Shown: positions 1-10,083, numbered from the stretch's first letter. The stretch: DNA of 64,000 bases from Alteromonadaceae bacterium 2753L.S.0a.02 (GCA_007827375.1 VISH01000002.1:3497001-3561000), one strand, 5' to 3'. Made by a program: numbers and translations. The notes: generated by a model from the letters alone, not told the origin.

Positions 1-351
1 TACACCGGTGGAAAATGGCAGCACCGCCTCAGGTGCTACATCACCTTGCCGCGCCACCGCCGCCATTGTTTTCTGGGCTGCGGCAATACCGGCATCTCCG
101 GTACAGGCATTGGCATTCCCCGAATTTATCAACAAGTAACGGGGGTTTGCGCCAAGGTTTTTACGACAAAGCATAACCGGCGCTGCACAGAAAGCATTTT
201 GCGTGAAAACTCCCGCCACCCGAGTTTGTTCCGCTAACTCAATTAACACGCAATCCATGCGTTTGGCGACCTTCACACCCGCCGCAGCCACTCCCAGCCT
301 TACACCATCAACCGCATGCAATTGCGGTAACTGAAATTCGCCAACAGCCAT
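1..351 (-). CDS. argJ: Glutamate N-acetyltransferase / N-acetylglutamate synthase ArgJ, partial
   Basis: This is the N-terminal part of ArgJ; the gene runs off the start of the window, so only about 117 residues are seen. ArgJ moves the acetyl group from N-acetylornithine to glutamate in the cyclic arginine pathway. The reading frame from ATG at 351 begins MAVGEFQLPQLHAVDG and contains the family motif NSGNANACTG, then ends at PFSTGV, just before the usual autoproteolysis region. It follows secA on the same strand with a 21-nt gap, an arrangement also known in Pseudomonas-type genomes. Together with argC near 28 kb it gives two arginine genes in the window. Identity is secure; the catalytic Thr lies outside the window. 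Confidence 0.9.
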   Translation of the reverse strand, partial: MAVGEFQLPQLHAVDGVRLGVAAAGVKVAKRMDCVLIELAEQTRVAGVFTQNAFCAAPVMLCRKNLGANPRYLLINSGNANACTGDAGIAAAQKTMAAVARQGDVAPEAVLPFSTGV

Positions 352-372
352 AATTTTCCGCCAGCCTATGGG

Positions 373-3111
373 TTATGCCAATTTGCCGTGACAGGCTTTG
401 TACTTCTTACCGGAACCACAAGGACATGGATCGTTGCGGCCGATTTTCTTGCCCTGTCGCACGTAGGGTTGCTCAGGTTTAATCTGCTGCATTTCTTCCT
501 CAGGTATGGGAGCCTCTTGCTCCAAGGCTGAAATTTGCTCGTGTTGTAATTGCATTTTTTTCGCTTCGGCGGCAGCGCGACGGCGACGCTCCATCTCCTC
601 CAATTGCTCTTCGCTGATCGGTTCGAGGCGGAATAACACTCGGGTAACATCGTACTTGAGGTTTTGCAGCATATCTTCAAACAGAGTAAACGACTCGCGC
701 TTGTATTCCTGCTTGGGATTGCGTTGTGCATACGCACGCAGGTTTATACCTTGTCGCAAGTTATCCATATTTTGGAGATGTTCTTTCCAGAGGGTATCCA
801 ACACCTGCAACATTAGTTGCTTTTCTAAGGTACGAATAATCGAGCCAATGGATTCCTCCTTGTGCTCGTACACCTTATTCATGGTATCGGTAATTTTTTC
901 CCGCAGGCTATCCTCATGGAGTTTATCGTCTTCATCTAACCACTGTTGAATTGGCATTTTCACGCCAAAATCATTTAACAAACTTTTCTCCAACCCACTG
1001 ATATCCCATTGTTCTTCCACAGATTGCGGCGGAATGAAGTTGGCTACTTGGTCCGCAATCACATCTTCACGAATACCTGCGATGGCGTCTTTAATGTCCT
1101 CAGCATCCAACAGTTCGTTGCGCTGAGAATACACGACGCGACGTTGGTCGTTGGCAACATCATCGTATTCCAGCAACTGCTTACGGAAGTCGAAGTTGCG
1201 GCCTTCCACCTTGCGTTGCGCTTTTTCGATGGCATTGGTCACCATGCGATGTTCGATTGCCTCACCTTTCTCCATGCCGAGCGTTTGCATGATGCTGCGC
1301 ATACGATCGGAAGCGAAAATTCTCATAAGATTGTCTTCGAGAGAAAGATAAAAGCGCGATAAACCCGGGTCGCCCTGACGACCAGCACGACCCCGCAGCT
1401 GATTATCGATACGTCGTGATTCGTGACGCTCGGTACCAATAATATGAAGCCCGCCCGCATCCAGCACCGTTTGGTGACGTTGCTTCCAGTCTTCTTTGAT
1501 GGCGGCTACTTGCTCATCGGTGGGGTTCTCCAGCTTGGCAATTTCGGCCTCCCACTTGCCGCCTAGTACGATATCTGTACCTCGACCAGCCATATTGGTA
1601 GCAATAGTCACTGCGCCGGGTCGGCCGGCTTGGGCAATGATATCCGCTTCGCGTTCATGCTGTTTGGCGTTTAGCACTTCGTGTTGAATACCCGCGTTGT
1701 TAAGCCGCTTGGACATCTCCTCAGAGGTCTCTACAGACGCAGTACCCACCAACACTGGGGCGTTTTTACTGCGAAACTCGTTGACATCTTCAATGATCGC
1801 GTCGTATTTATCTTCCACACTCAGGAAAATCAAATCGTTCAAATCCTTTCGAGCGACAGGCTTATTGGTCGGTATAACCACCACATCAAGCCCGTAAATT
1901 TGGCGAAATTCGAAGGCCTCGGTGTCGGCGGTACCGGTCATACCAGCGAGCTTTGGATAGAGGCGGAAGTAATTCTGAAAGGTGGTGGAAGCCATTGTTT
2001 GGCTTTCGGCCTGAATAGCGACCCCCTCTTTGGCTTCGATAGCCTGGTGCAGTCCCTCTGAGAGACGACGGCCCGGCATGGTACGGCCGGTATGCTCATC
2101 AATCAAAACTACCTGATTGTTCTGCACAATGTACTCGACATTTTTATGGTACAAATGATGGGCACGTAACCCCGAGAGAATGTGGTGAAGCAGACCTAAG
2201 TTACTGGCGTGGTACAGGCTCTCATCCGATTTCAACAGGTTATTTTGAGTGAGTAAGTCTTCAACCAATTGATGTCCGTCTTCGGTGAGCTCAATGGAGC
2301 GCATTTTCTCATCGATGGTGAAGTGACCCAGCTCAGCGGGCTCTTCACCTTCTGGCGCTTCTGGTTGGCGTTTTAGATTGGGGATCAGCTTGTTAATAGC
2401 CTGATAGAGCACGGAACTGTCTTCAGCCGCGCCGGAAATAATTAATGGCGTGCGCGCTTCGTCAATCAGGATGGAGTCGACCTCATCCACAATGGCATAG
2501 GCCAATGGCCTTTGCATACGGTCTTCTTTTCGCAGGGCCATGTTATCGCGCAAATAATCAAAACCATATTCATTATTGGTTCCGTAAGTGATGTCTGCCG
2601 CGTAGGCTTCGCGTTTTTCCATCGGGTCTTGCATGGACACAATTGAACCCACACTCATACCAAGCGCTTCATATACCGGGCGCATCCAGTTGGCATCACG
2701 ACGCGCGAGATAGTCGTTGACTGTTACGATATTCACGCCCTTACCCGGTATCCCGTTGAGATAGGCCGCCAGTGTTGCCACCAACGTTTTCCCTTCCCCA
2801 GTTTTCATCTCGGCAATTCGGCCTTCGTGCAGTGTAATACCGCCTATAAGCTGTACATCAAAATGACGCATGCCCATGGCGCGTTTACTGGCTTCGCGGC
2901 AAGCTGCAAAGGCCTCTGGCAAGAGCTTGTCGAGGGTTTCACCCTGTTCGTAGCGGTCGTGAAATTCCTGGGTTTTTGCTTTGAGTTGATCGTCGTTAAG
3001 CTGCTCCATATCGGGCTCGAGTGCATTCACTTTTTGCACCAATTTGCCCATTCTCTTGAGCTCACGATCATTTTTCGAACCGAACACAGCTCGGAAGATT
3101 TTGCCTATCAT
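373..3111 (-). CDS. secA: Preprotein translocase ATPase SecA
   Basis: SecA is the motor that drives unfolded preproteins through SecYEG at the inner membrane. The 912-residue product has the N-terminal nucleotide-binding domain with Walker A (MKTGEGKTLVATL), the DEVDSILIDEARTPL motif II, a second helicase-like domain with TNMAGRGTDI and GRAGRQGD, and the C-terminal zinc tail CPCGSGKKYKACHG that binds SecB. A TTG codon 15 nt upstream would add five residues. I chose ATG at 3111 because MIGKIFRAVFGSKNDR matches the usual SecA N-terminus. It lies downstream of the M23 peptidase gene and upstream of argJ. No secM-like leader gene is evident in the 96-nt gap. Confidence 0.97.
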   Translation of the reverse strand: MIGKIFRAVFGSKNDRELKRMGKLVQKVNALEPDMEQLNDDQLKAKTQEFHDRYEQGETLDKLLPEAFAACREASKRAMGMRHFDVQLIGGITLHEGRIAEMKTGEGKTLVATLAAYLNGIPGKGVNIVTVNDYLARRDANWMRPVYEALGMSVGSIVSMQDPMEKREAYAADITYGTNNEYGFDYLRDNMALRKEDRMQRPLAYAIVDEVDSILIDEARTPLIISGAAEDSSVLYQAINKLIPNLKRQPEAPEGEEPAELGHFTIDEKMRSIELTEDGHQLVEDLLTQNNLLKSDESLYHASNLGLLHHILSGLRAHHLYHKNVEYIVQNNQVVLIDEHTGRTMPGRRLSEGLHQAIEAKEGVAIQAESQTMASTTFQNYFRLYPKLAGMTGTADTEAFEFRQIYGLDVVVIPTNKPVARKDLNDLIFLSVEDKYDAIIEDVNEFRSKNAPVLVGTASVETSEEMSKRLNNAGIQHEVLNAKQHEREADIIAQAGRPGAVTIATNMAGRGTDIVLGGKWEAEIAKLENPTDEQVAAIKEDWKQRHQTVLDAGGLHIIGTERHESRRIDNQLRGRAGRQGDPGLSRFYLSLEDNLMRIFASDRMRSIMQTLGMEKGEAIEHRMVTNAIEKAQRKVEGRNFDFRKQLLEYDDVANDQRRVVYSQRNELLDAEDIKDAIAGIREDVIADQVANFIPPQSVEEQWDISGLEKSLLNDFGVKMPIQQWLDEDDKLHEDSLREKITDTMNKVYEHKEESIGSIIRTLEKQLMLQVLDTLWKEHLQNMDNLRQGINLRAYAQRNPKQEYKRESFTLFEDMLQNLKYDVTRVLFRLEPISEEQLEEMERRRRAAAEAKKMQLQHEQISALEQEAPIPEEEMQQIKPEQPYVRQGKKIGRNDPCPCGSGKKYKACHGKLA

Positions 3112-3207
3112 AGAAAGTCCAACCAATATGTGGGCAATGTGCCCATGTTTATTTTTTAGGAATTGAGTAAGAGAACGCGGCCCATCGATAGCCGCTGGGG
3201 AGAGAAC

Positions 3208-4140
3208 TTAACGGCTGGCTCGATGAATATAGGTGGCTGGGTCCACCGTACGACCATTTTTATAGACTTCGAAATGTACGTGAGGCCCGGTGGAACGCCC
3301 ACTGGTGCCCATCAACGCAACTATTTGACCTTTCTTTACAACATCGCCCACCTTTACCAGATTTTCTTTACAGTGAGCATAACGCGTGGAAAACCCGTTA
3401 CCGTGGTTTACTTCCACCATCTGACCGTAGCCGTAACGTTCACCAGACCAGGTAACCACACCGGCGGCTACAGCGACGATATCGGAGCCTTCTTTACCGG
3501 CGAAATCAACGCCGGCGTGCCAAGCAATACGCCCTGTGAAGGGATCGCTGCGGCGGCCATAACGCGACGACATCCAGCCTTTATTTATGGGGCGACCCGC
3601 AAGGAAAACATCGTTTTGTAGCTTGCGCTTCGCCAGCAGAGCTTCGAGTGTTTCCAGTTGTTGCTGTCGGTCTTCTATTTGTTCCCCAAGTTGCTCCAAC
3701 ACGAGCTGAAAATCGGGTGCAGCGTAATTACTTTCGTCAATATCCTGCTCGGGGCCACCACGCGCCGGAGTCCGGCTGAAATCAAATTCACCATTATCCA
3801 GTTTTGCCATGGTAGTGAGGCGCTCGCCCAAGGCGTCGAGCCGCACCAGTCGGGCCTGCAATTCCGCAACACGCAGAGTAAGTGCGGCCAGCTTCTGCTC
3901 AGCCTCCCGGCCCGCTTGTGCAACCTGAGCCTGCTGCTCAACAAGGGCGTCTTCCCAGGCTTCGGTGGATTCGGAAGTGAGAATGTCCGAGGGAGCTTCG
4001 CTTACGGAGTGAGTAATTGCCAGAGTTACCGCGCCGACTGGAATGCCAACCATGCAGGCCGACAGGATTGCACGCGTCCAGCCACCCAGCGTAAAGCTGC
4101 GCGTGCTGCCGTGGCGTTTACTGACAACGATTATTTTCAT
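3208..4140 (-). CDS. M23 family (LytM-type) murein peptidase
   Basis: A 310-residue, probably inner-membrane-anchored, periplasmic peptidase of the M23 family. An N-terminal hydrophobic segment (about residues 25-45) is followed by a coiled-coil stretch (about 60-105 and 140-170), then the LytM domain with zinc-site motifs HAGVDFAG, RYAHC and GPHVHFEV. The His and Asp positions expected for an active metallopeptidase (HxxxD, HxH) look intact, unlike EnvC or NlpD, which are inactive activators. It sits between lpxC and secA, the same place as the M23 gene in Pseudomonas. A role in septal or lateral peptidoglycan cleavage is inferred from the family and from the cell-wall gene context. Confidence 0.88.
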   Translation of the reverse strand: MKIIVVSKRHGSTRSFTLGGWTRAILSACMVGIPVGAVTLAITHSVSEAPSDILTSESTEAWEDALVEQQAQVAQAGREAEQKLAALTLRVAELQARLVRLDALGERLTTMAKLDNGEFDFSRTPARGGPEQDIDESNYAAPDFQLVLEQLGEQIEDRQQQLETLEALLAKRKLQNDVFLAGRPINKGWMSSRYGRRSDPFTGRIAWHAGVDFAGKEGSDIVAVAAGVVTWSGERYGYGQMVEVNHGNGFSTRYAHCKENLVKVGDVVKKGQIVALMGTSGRSTGPHVHFEVYKNGRTVDPATYIHRASR

Positions 4141-4382
4141 TAATCACTTTGCGCGATGTGTCTGCACAACCCTCAAAAACCTGAAACTTGTTCTTATGAA
4201 ATCAAGCTTCCTGCTCTAATAGTTGTCTACCAACGTCCAGGCTGCAAGTTTAGGCGTGCTTAGTTATGTCGAAATGCGACGAAACGGCCGAACTATGGCA
4301 CATTTGGTCACAAAATTCCAACTTATCTTATGTCAGTTACCGGTTGTTCACGGCGAGATCGCTGAAAATCCTACCAATTAGT

Positions 4383-5294
4383 CTAAACAGCGAGCAGCGG
4401 TTTGATATAAGAGATTGGCGCCGATTCTTCATCACTGAAAGTGACAGTTTCCCAGGCATCTTTTTGTTTTATCAATTCGCGCAGAATCTGATTGTTCAAA
4501 CCATGACCGGACTTGTAGGCGCGATACTCACCAATTAGGCTGGTGCCGAGCAAATAAAGATCGCCAATGGCGTCGAGAACCTTGTGTTTCACAAACTCGT
4601 CTTCGTAGCGCAAACCGTCGTCATTCATGATGCGGTATTTGTCCACCACAATGGCATTGTCGAGACTACCGCCTTTCACCAAGCCTTTTGCACGCAAATA
4701 CTCGATTTCGTGCATAAACCCAAAGGTTCGCGCCCGGGAAATTTCCTTCACAAAGGAGGTACTCGAGAAGTCGATGGTGGTATCCAATTTACGCCCTTTA
4801 AATACGGGATGATCGAAATCGATACCAAATGAGACTTTAAAGCCATTGAAAGGTAAAAAAGCCGCTTCTTTATCACCGTCTTTAAGGGAAATCTTCTTTT
4901 TTATACGAATAAATTTTTTCGCAGCGGCCTGTTCTTGAATTCCCGCTGATTGAATGAGGAAGACAAAAGGACCGGCACTGCCGTCCATAATTGGCACTTC
5001 CTCAGAGCTAACCTCGATAATGGCGTTATCGATACCCAGGCCAGCCAATGCAGATAACAAATGCTCAACAGTAGATACCCGCACATCGCCATTCACCAAT
5101 GTGGTGGAGAGTGTGGTATCGCCCACATTTTCAGCATGCGCAAATATTTCTACAGTAGGATTAAGATCAACGCGACGAAATACAATACCGGCATCGATAG
5201 GAGCTGGGCGCAACGTGAGAAACACTTTTTGGCCGGTGTGCAAACCAACGCCAGTTGCGCGAATTTCATTTTTAAGCGTACGTTGTTTGATCAT
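4383..5294 (-). CDS. lpxC: UDP-3-O-acyl-N-acetylglucosamine deacetylase LpxC
   Basis: LpxC performs the committed step of lipid A synthesis: zinc-dependent removal of the acetyl group from UDP-3-O-acyl-GlcNAc in the cytosol. The 303-residue length is typical. Zinc-ligand motifs are visible: VEHLLSALAGLG in the N-terminal half, and KHKVLDAIGDLYLLG (His and Asp ligands) in the C-terminal half. The N-terminus MIKQRTLKNEIRATGVGLHTGQKV is canonical. It follows ftsZ at the end of the division cluster but is separated from it by 463 bp with a terminator-like hairpin, so it is probably transcribed from its own promoter. Confidence 0.97.
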   Translation of the reverse strand: MIKQRTLKNEIRATGVGLHTGQKVFLTLRPAPIDAGIVFRRVDLNPTVEIFAHAENVGDTTLSTTLVNGDVRVSTVEHLLSALAGLGIDNAIIEVSSEEVPIMDGSAGPFVFLIQSAGIQEQAAAKKFIRIKKKISLKDGDKEAAFLPFNGFKVSFGIDFDHPVFKGRKLDTTIDFSSTSFVKEISRARTFGFMHEIEYLRAKGLVKGGSLDNAIVVDKYRIMNDDGLRYEDEFVKHKVLDAIGDLYLLGTSLIGEYRAYKSGHGLNNQILRELIKQKDAWETVTFSDEESAPISYIKPLLAV

Positions 5295-5757
5295 TCAAAT
5301 ATGTCTCGAAATTAGATGCTGAAAAGCGGCGCGCATCATACCAGAAGGCCCTGTCCAAACCAATATAATGTACAAAATTTACACACACTACAATTTGAGA
5401 AATTTATGGTGCTGCTAGTCCTTATGCATTAACAAGATGTAACACCAATAACTTAATCAATCTGTTAAGCAAGCTTCTGATTTGTGCTCGTTATCTGTTC
5501 TTACTTCTATTTTTCAAGGCCAAATCGCCAGTCTTTAACAATAAATTACAGACGGGAGACAGAGCAAAAAGTTCCCTTTTACCGGCGGGTAACCAGTAAG
5601 GGAAGGCGCTACATCCCTGTGCTTAATCCAGCGTGGCAAGTTGAGTGGGGAACTCAAAACACCTTCCCTTTGGAATTTTCTGCTCTACCTCCGTCTGCAA
5701 TAAACGGTTGGAAACACTGCTACCCCTTATCAAGCAGCATTCCCTTACGATCGTTGA
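5295..5757. other. Intergenic region between ftsZ and lpxC
   Basis: A 463-bp gap with no convincing gene. Its ftsZ-proximal part holds the hairpin annotated separately at 5566-5602. The lpxC-proximal part (about 5340-5480) is AT-rich and is where the lpxC promoter should lie. On the minus strand I see only a weak pair (TTGTAG and CATTAT, 17 nt apart), which I do not annotate as a promoter. A plus-strand reading frame beginning near 5484 crosses the ftsZ stop codon and has no protein-like character. Confidence 0.6.
5566..5602 (-). terminator. Probable Rho-independent terminator after ftsZ
   Basis: On the minus strand, CCCTTACTGG is followed by a short loop and CCGGTAAAAGGG, then AACTTTTT. The arms pair as CCCTT with AAGGG and ACTGG with CCGGT (one G-U pair, a two-A bulge). 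It lies about 155 nt past the ftsZ stop. It would end the long dcw transcript before lpxC, consistent with separate control of lpxC. Confidence 0.5.
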
Positions 5758-6921
5758 CTAGTCGGCTTGACGACGCAGAAATGCTGGTATATCCAAATAC
5801 TCCAGGTTTTTGTCAGCATCTTCCATGGGCGCAGCAGCAGCACTGCTTGCAGCCTTGGTGTTGCGAATAACAGTTGGTTTATCCAAAACAGCGTAATTTG
5901 GCCGACCGTCAGCTGAGCGAGTGTTATCCACGACTTTTGCCGGTGCGGGTTTTTCAGCACGTACTTCAGCGCCCAAGCCGGTGGCAACAACCGTAACACG
6001 TAGCTCGTTTTTCATTTCAGGATCAATCACAGTGCCGACAACCACTGTTGCATCCGAAGAGGCGAACTCTTCAATCGTATCACCCACTTCAGTAAATTCG
6101 CCCAGACTTAAATCGATGCCTGCAGTAATATTTACCAAAATTCCCCGTGCCCCCTGTAAATTTATATCTTCGAGCAAGGGGCTGCGAATCGCCGCTTCGG
6201 CAGCTTCACGTGCGCGATTTTCTCCGGTAGCACTGCCACTACCCATCATCGCCATTCCCATTTCTGACATTACCGTACGCACATCGGCAAAATCGACATT
6301 GATCATTCCCGGTCGAATAATTAAATCGGCAATGCCCTGCACCGCACCCAGTAATACATCATTCGCCGCTTTGAAGGCATCTAGCAATGTTGTTGCTTTA
6401 CCCAAAACTGCCAACAATTTTTCATTGGGAATAGTAATTAAAGAATCTACACGATCCTGTAATTGGCGAATTCCCTCATCGGCTATTGCCATGCGCTTAC
6501 GACCTTCGAATGGAAACGGCTTGGTCACGATCGCTACGGTTAATATTCCCAGCTCTTTGGCAATTTCAGCAACCACCGGTGCACCGCCAGTTCCAGTACC
6601 ACCGCCCATACCCGCAGTAATAAAAACCATATCGGCACCTTCAAGAACTTCGTGAATACGTTCACGATCTTCCAGCGCTGCCTCACGACCGATTTCAGGA
6701 TTAGCACCTGCCCCCAGTCCTTTGGTAATACCGTGCCCAAGTTGCAATACCGTGCGTGCATCAACGTCTTTTAGCGCTTGAGCATCGGTATTCGCGCAAA
6801 TAAATTCAACGCCATCGACGGCATTGGAGATCATGTGTTTAACGGCATTACCACCACCGCCACCAACACCAACAACTTTGATTACCGCGTTTTGCGGAAT
6901 ACTATCTACTAATTCAAACAT
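5758..6921 (-). CDS. ftsZ: Cell division protein FtsZ
   Basis: FtsZ is the tubulin-like GTPase that forms the Z ring. The 387-residue protein carries the tubulin signature GMGGGTGTG in the GTPase domain, the N-terminal glycine-rich loop VVGVGGGGGNAVKHM, and the catalytic T7-loop region (NVDFADVRTVM). After a short variable linker (about residues 320-370) it ends in the conserved tail LDIPAFLRRQAD, which binds FtsA and ZipA. It is the last gene of the contiguous dcw run, 58 nt after ftsA. Confidence 0.98.
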   Translation of the reverse strand: MFELVDSIPQNAVIKVVGVGGGGGNAVKHMISNAVDGVEFICANTDAQALKDVDARTVLQLGHGITKGLGAGANPEIGREAALEDRERIHEVLEGADMVFITAGMGGGTGTGGAPVVAEIAKELGILTVAIVTKPFPFEGRKRMAIADEGIRQLQDRVDSLITIPNEKLLAVLGKATTLLDAFKAANDVLLGAVQGIADLIIRPGMINVDFADVRTVMSEMGMAMMGSGSATGENRAREAAEAAIRSPLLEDINLQGARGILVNITAGIDLSLGEFTEVGDTIEEFASSDATVVVGTVIDPEMKNELRVTVVATGLGAEVRAEKPAPAKVVDNTRSADGRPNYAVLDKPTVIRNTKAASSAAAAPMEDADKNLEYLDIPAFLRRQAD

Positions 6922-6979
6922 AAGAGTTCCCCTCTTTTTCCCCTTGATAAAACATCCAGTCGCCTGACATTCAGTACAA

Positions 6980-8206
6980 CTAGAGATTCTTGTTAAACCA
7001 GGATTTCATACGACTCAATAAGCCGCCACTATTTTCCTGACTGTATACACTTTCGCCGGCTTGTTGCATACCGTATAGCAGCAACCCGACACCTGTTGAA
7101 TAAATGGGATTATCGACAATATCCCGTAAGCCTTTTACAGTATTAGGCGCACCCAATCGCACGGGCATGTGGAATATTTCTTCGGCCAATTCAACCACGC
7201 CTTCCATTTTCGAAGTGCCACCTGTTAACACGATGCCCGCAGCGACCAAGTCTTCAAAGCCACTGCGTTGCAATTCCGCCTGCACCAAGGTAAACAATTC
7301 GTCGTAACGAGGTTCAACCACTTCAGCCAAAGCCTGTCGGGATAAATTTCTTGCCGGACGCTCGCCTACACTGGGTACTTTAATGGTTTCTTCGGCTCCG
7401 GTTAATTTTGCAAGAGCGCAAGCATATTTAATTTTAATTTCTTCAGCGTGTTGTGTTGGCGTACGCAACGCCATCGCTATATCGTTAGTGACTTGATCGC
7501 CTGCAATGGGAATTACTCCTGTATGGCGAATCGCACCTTCGGTAAATATTGCAATATCGGTAGTACCACCTCCGATATCCACTAAACACACCCCCAATTC
7601 TTTTTCATCGTCTGTTAAAACTGAATAGCTGGATGCGAGCTGTTCAAGAATGACATCCTCCACTTCCAAACCACAGCGCCTGATGCATTTTTCAATATTT
7701 TGTGCTGCATTTACTGCGCAAGTCACCAAATGAACTTTAGCTTCCAACCTTACCCCTGACATTCCCAAGGGCTCTTTGACACCTTCTTGATCGTCAATCA
7801 AATATTCCTGCGGCAGTATATGCAGTATTTTTTGGTCTGCAGGAATAGCCACAGCCTGCGCCGCATCAATTACACGATCCAAATCTTGTGGAAACACTTC
7901 CCTGTCTTTAATCGCAACAATACCGTGTGAATTTAAACTGCGGATGTGACTACCCGCGATACCTACATACACCGAATGAATTTCACAACCCGCCATCAGC
8001 TCCGCTTCTTCAACGGCACGTTGTATCGATTGCACAGTAGACTCGATATTAACAACCACGCCCTTTTTCATTCCGACGGATTTATGCGAGCCAATACCCA
8101 CAACAGATAAATCCCCCTCCGGCGAGACTTCCCCCACAATAGCCACAACTTTCGAAGTGCCTATATCCAGGCCAACAATCATGCGCCCCCCGCTAGAATG
8201 TGCCAT
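6980..8206 (-). CDS. ftsA: Cell division protein FtsA
   Basis: FtsA is the actin-like protein that tethers FtsZ to the inner membrane and recruits late division proteins. The 408-residue product has the actin-fold phosphate loops GLDIGTSKVVAIVG (N-terminal) and LVDIGGGTTDIAIF (middle), plus the adenosine motif VLTGGTSKMEG. The last residues, SRMKSWFNKNL, form the expected amphipathic membrane-targeting helix. It lies between ftsQ (44-nt gap) and ftsZ, the usual order. Confidence 0.97.
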   Translation of the reverse strand: MAHSSGGRMIVGLDIGTSKVVAIVGEVSPEGDLSVVGIGSHKSVGMKKGVVVNIESTVQSIQRAVEEAELMAGCEIHSVYVGIAGSHIRSLNSHGIVAIKDREVFPQDLDRVIDAAQAVAIPADQKILHILPQEYLIDDQEGVKEPLGMSGVRLEAKVHLVTCAVNAAQNIEKCIRRCGLEVEDVILEQLASSYSVLTDDEKELGVCLVDIGGGTTDIAIFTEGAIRHTGVIPIAGDQVTNDIAMALRTPTQHAEEIKIKYACALAKLTGAEETIKVPSVGERPARNLSRQALAEVVEPRYDELFTLVQAELQRSGFEDLVAAGIVLTGGTSKMEGVVELAEEIFHMPVRLGAPNTVKGLRDIVDNPIYSTGVGLLLYGMQQAGESVYSQENSGGLLSRMKSWFNKNL

Positions 8207-8250
8207 GTGCCCCCCAACCTGTGACCAAATATTTTTTAATCATAATTAAA

Positions 8251-9114
8251 TTAACGGCTCGCCTGTAATTGCATCGCATCCTGATTTCTCCAGGAAACTG
8301 CCATTCCATTTTCATAGCGCATGTCAATGCGAGCCAGTAGTTGTTTTTTCTGTACTAAATCTTTGCGATACACCAGCATAAAATTTTTAAGTTTATCCAG
8401 CACATCGTATTGACCTATCACCAACTCGAGATCATCGCTTAGATGTAGCCTCCAAGAGAGCGTATCGTCAACTTGAATACCCACCACCCCCAAGCCGTCT
8501 TGAGACAGCATCTCACTGATCGCAAGATACGTTTTTGTAATTTCCTCACTTTTTTGAGCAGGCCCGTAAAACAACGGTAATCCCGCCAAATTATGGTTAC
8601 TTCCGATATCAATAATTTTACCTTCGCTATTAATAAACCCGAAATTACCCCAGCGCGCGATCGGTTTTTGCTCGGTAACAGTAATTTCCAAACGATCTGG
8701 CCAAACGCGTCTTACACCCGCCCGGCGGACCCAAGTATCCCGCTCTATCGCTTCGCGCATTCGTCGCAAATTCAAATCAACGAAATCACCCTTCATCTGC
8801 TCAACTACGAGCTCCTGAATGTGCTGCTTGGATAAATGGCTAAACTCCCCCTTTATAGATATCGTGGAAACCGGGCGATTTACAACAGCCTGCACTTTGT
8901 CCAAACCTTTAGACCAATCCACAAATACAAATATAGCAAGCATCCCACAAATCATTGCGCCCCAACCAACACACACGAAAAATCCATACCAATTTAGCTG
9001 TGTTTTTTTTGCTTTGACACTAGCGCCACGACTCGCTGATTTTCGCTTGGGTTCACTTTGCGATCGTGCACTCGCGCGCGAACGTTGCTTCCGGGTGCCT
9101 GGTTTAACCTTCAT
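8251..9114 (-). CDS. ftsQ: Cell division protein FtsQ
   Basis: FtsQ is a bitopic inner-membrane protein that forms a complex with FtsB and FtsL and helps control septal peptidoglycan synthesis. The 287-residue sequence shows a very basic cytoplasmic N-terminus (about residues 1-40), one membrane segment (about 43-65), a POTRA domain starting near VSTISIKGEFSHLSKQHIQELV, and a periplasmic beta domain with WPDRLEITVTEQKPIARWG, a family hallmark. The start is 2 nt from the ddl stop, so translation is probably coupled. Confidence 0.95.
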   Translation of the reverse strand: MKVKPGTRKQRSRASARSQSEPKRKSASRGASVKAKKTQLNWYGFFVCVGWGAMICGMLAIFVFVDWSKGLDKVQAVVNRPVSTISIKGEFSHLSKQHIQELVVEQMKGDFVDLNLRRMREAIERDTWVRRAGVRRVWPDRLEITVTEQKPIARWGNFGFINSEGKIIDIGSNHNLAGLPLFYGPAQKSEEITKTYLAISEMLSQDGLGVVGIQVDDTLSWRLHLSDDLELVIGQYDVLDKLKNFMLVYRKDLVQKKQLLARIDMRYENGMAVSWRNQDAMQLQASR

Positions 9115-9116
9115 GA

Positions 9117-10073
9117 TTATCGCTCCACCGTTTGCAGCAAAATTTCAGTAACCAGTTCACTAAAACTCAAACCACTCGCTTTTGCAGCCATGGGCACCAA
9201 GCTGTGGTCCGTCATACCGGGTACGGTATTCACCTCCAACAAATAAAATTCGCCAGCCTCATCCTGTAAGGCATCTACGCGCCCCCAACCTTGGCACCCA
9301 ACAATTTTGAATGCCTGCAAAGCAAGCGCTTGAAGCTCAGATGTTTTCGCTTCACTCAAGCCACAAGGACAAAGATATTCTGTTTCATTGGAAACATACT
9401 TGGCATCGTAGTCATAGAATCGGTTATGGGAGATTAACTGTATAGGTGGCAATGCGGTATCTTTTAGAATTGCGACGGTAAACTCCTTGCCTACAATGGT
9501 TCGCTCTGCCATTACCTCGCGATCGTATTTATTTGCAATTTCAAATGCCTGAGCGAGCTCGCCGGCCGTAGTGGCTTCCTGCATACCAATACTCGAACCT
9601 TCGTGCACAGGTTTTACAAATACTGAACCCCCCAAATCTGAAATAATTGCGTCAAAATCATCTCCATTATTCAAAACAGTGTATTCCGGCGTAGGAATTC
9701 CTGCACTTAACCAAATTAATTTGGTTTTTAATTTATCCATGGCAATTGCCGACGCAGTATGGAGGCTTCCAGTAAACGGAATACCGAGCAATTGCAACAA
9801 AGCTTGAATCTTGCCATCCTCACCGCCGGCTCCATGCAGCGCTATAAACGCCCGCTCAAATTCAGCATCTAAAATTTGACGCACACCATGTACACCAATA
9901 TCCAGTTCCAAGACATCAATACCCTGCTCACGCAAACCCTGCGAAATGGCTTTGCCACTTTTCAATGAGACATCACGCTCTGCGGAGGTACCCCCATAGA
10001 GTACCGCTACCCGACCAAAGCTATTTCCCGCCGCAAGATATTCACGAAATTTTGGATCGTACCTATTACTCAT
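9117..10073 (-). CDS. ddl: D-alanine--D-alanine ligase
   Basis: Ddl is the ATP-grasp ligase that joins two D-alanines to make the dipeptide added by MurF. The 318-residue protein has the N-terminal motif VLYGGTSAERDVSLKSG, the serine/omega-loop region KPVHEGSSIGM, and the metal-binding C-terminus FYLLEVNTVPGMTDHSLVP. Position between murC and ftsQ corresponds to ddlB of E. coli. All catalytic motifs look intact. Confidence 0.97.
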   Translation of the reverse strand: MSNRYDPKFREYLAAGNSFGRVAVLYGGTSAERDVSLKSGKAISQGLREQGIDVLELDIGVHGVRQILDAEFERAFIALHGAGGEDGKIQALLQLLGIPFTGSLHTASAIAMDKLKTKLIWLSAGIPTPEYTVLNNGDDFDAIISDLGGSVFVKPVHEGSSIGMQEATTAGELAQAFEIANKYDREVMAERTIVGKEFTVAILKDTALPPIQLISHNRFYDYDAKYVSNETEYLCPCGLSEAKTSELQALALQAFKIVGCQGWGRVDALQDEAGEFYLLEVNTVPGMTDHSLVPMAAKASGLSFSELVTEILLQTVER

Positions 10074-10083
10074 TGATTGCTTC

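Noticed and set aside
4141..4382. Possible small gene between lpxC and the M23 peptidase
   Set aside because: Frames here are short, without RBS or conserved features; the DUF721 gene found here in Pseudomonas is not present.
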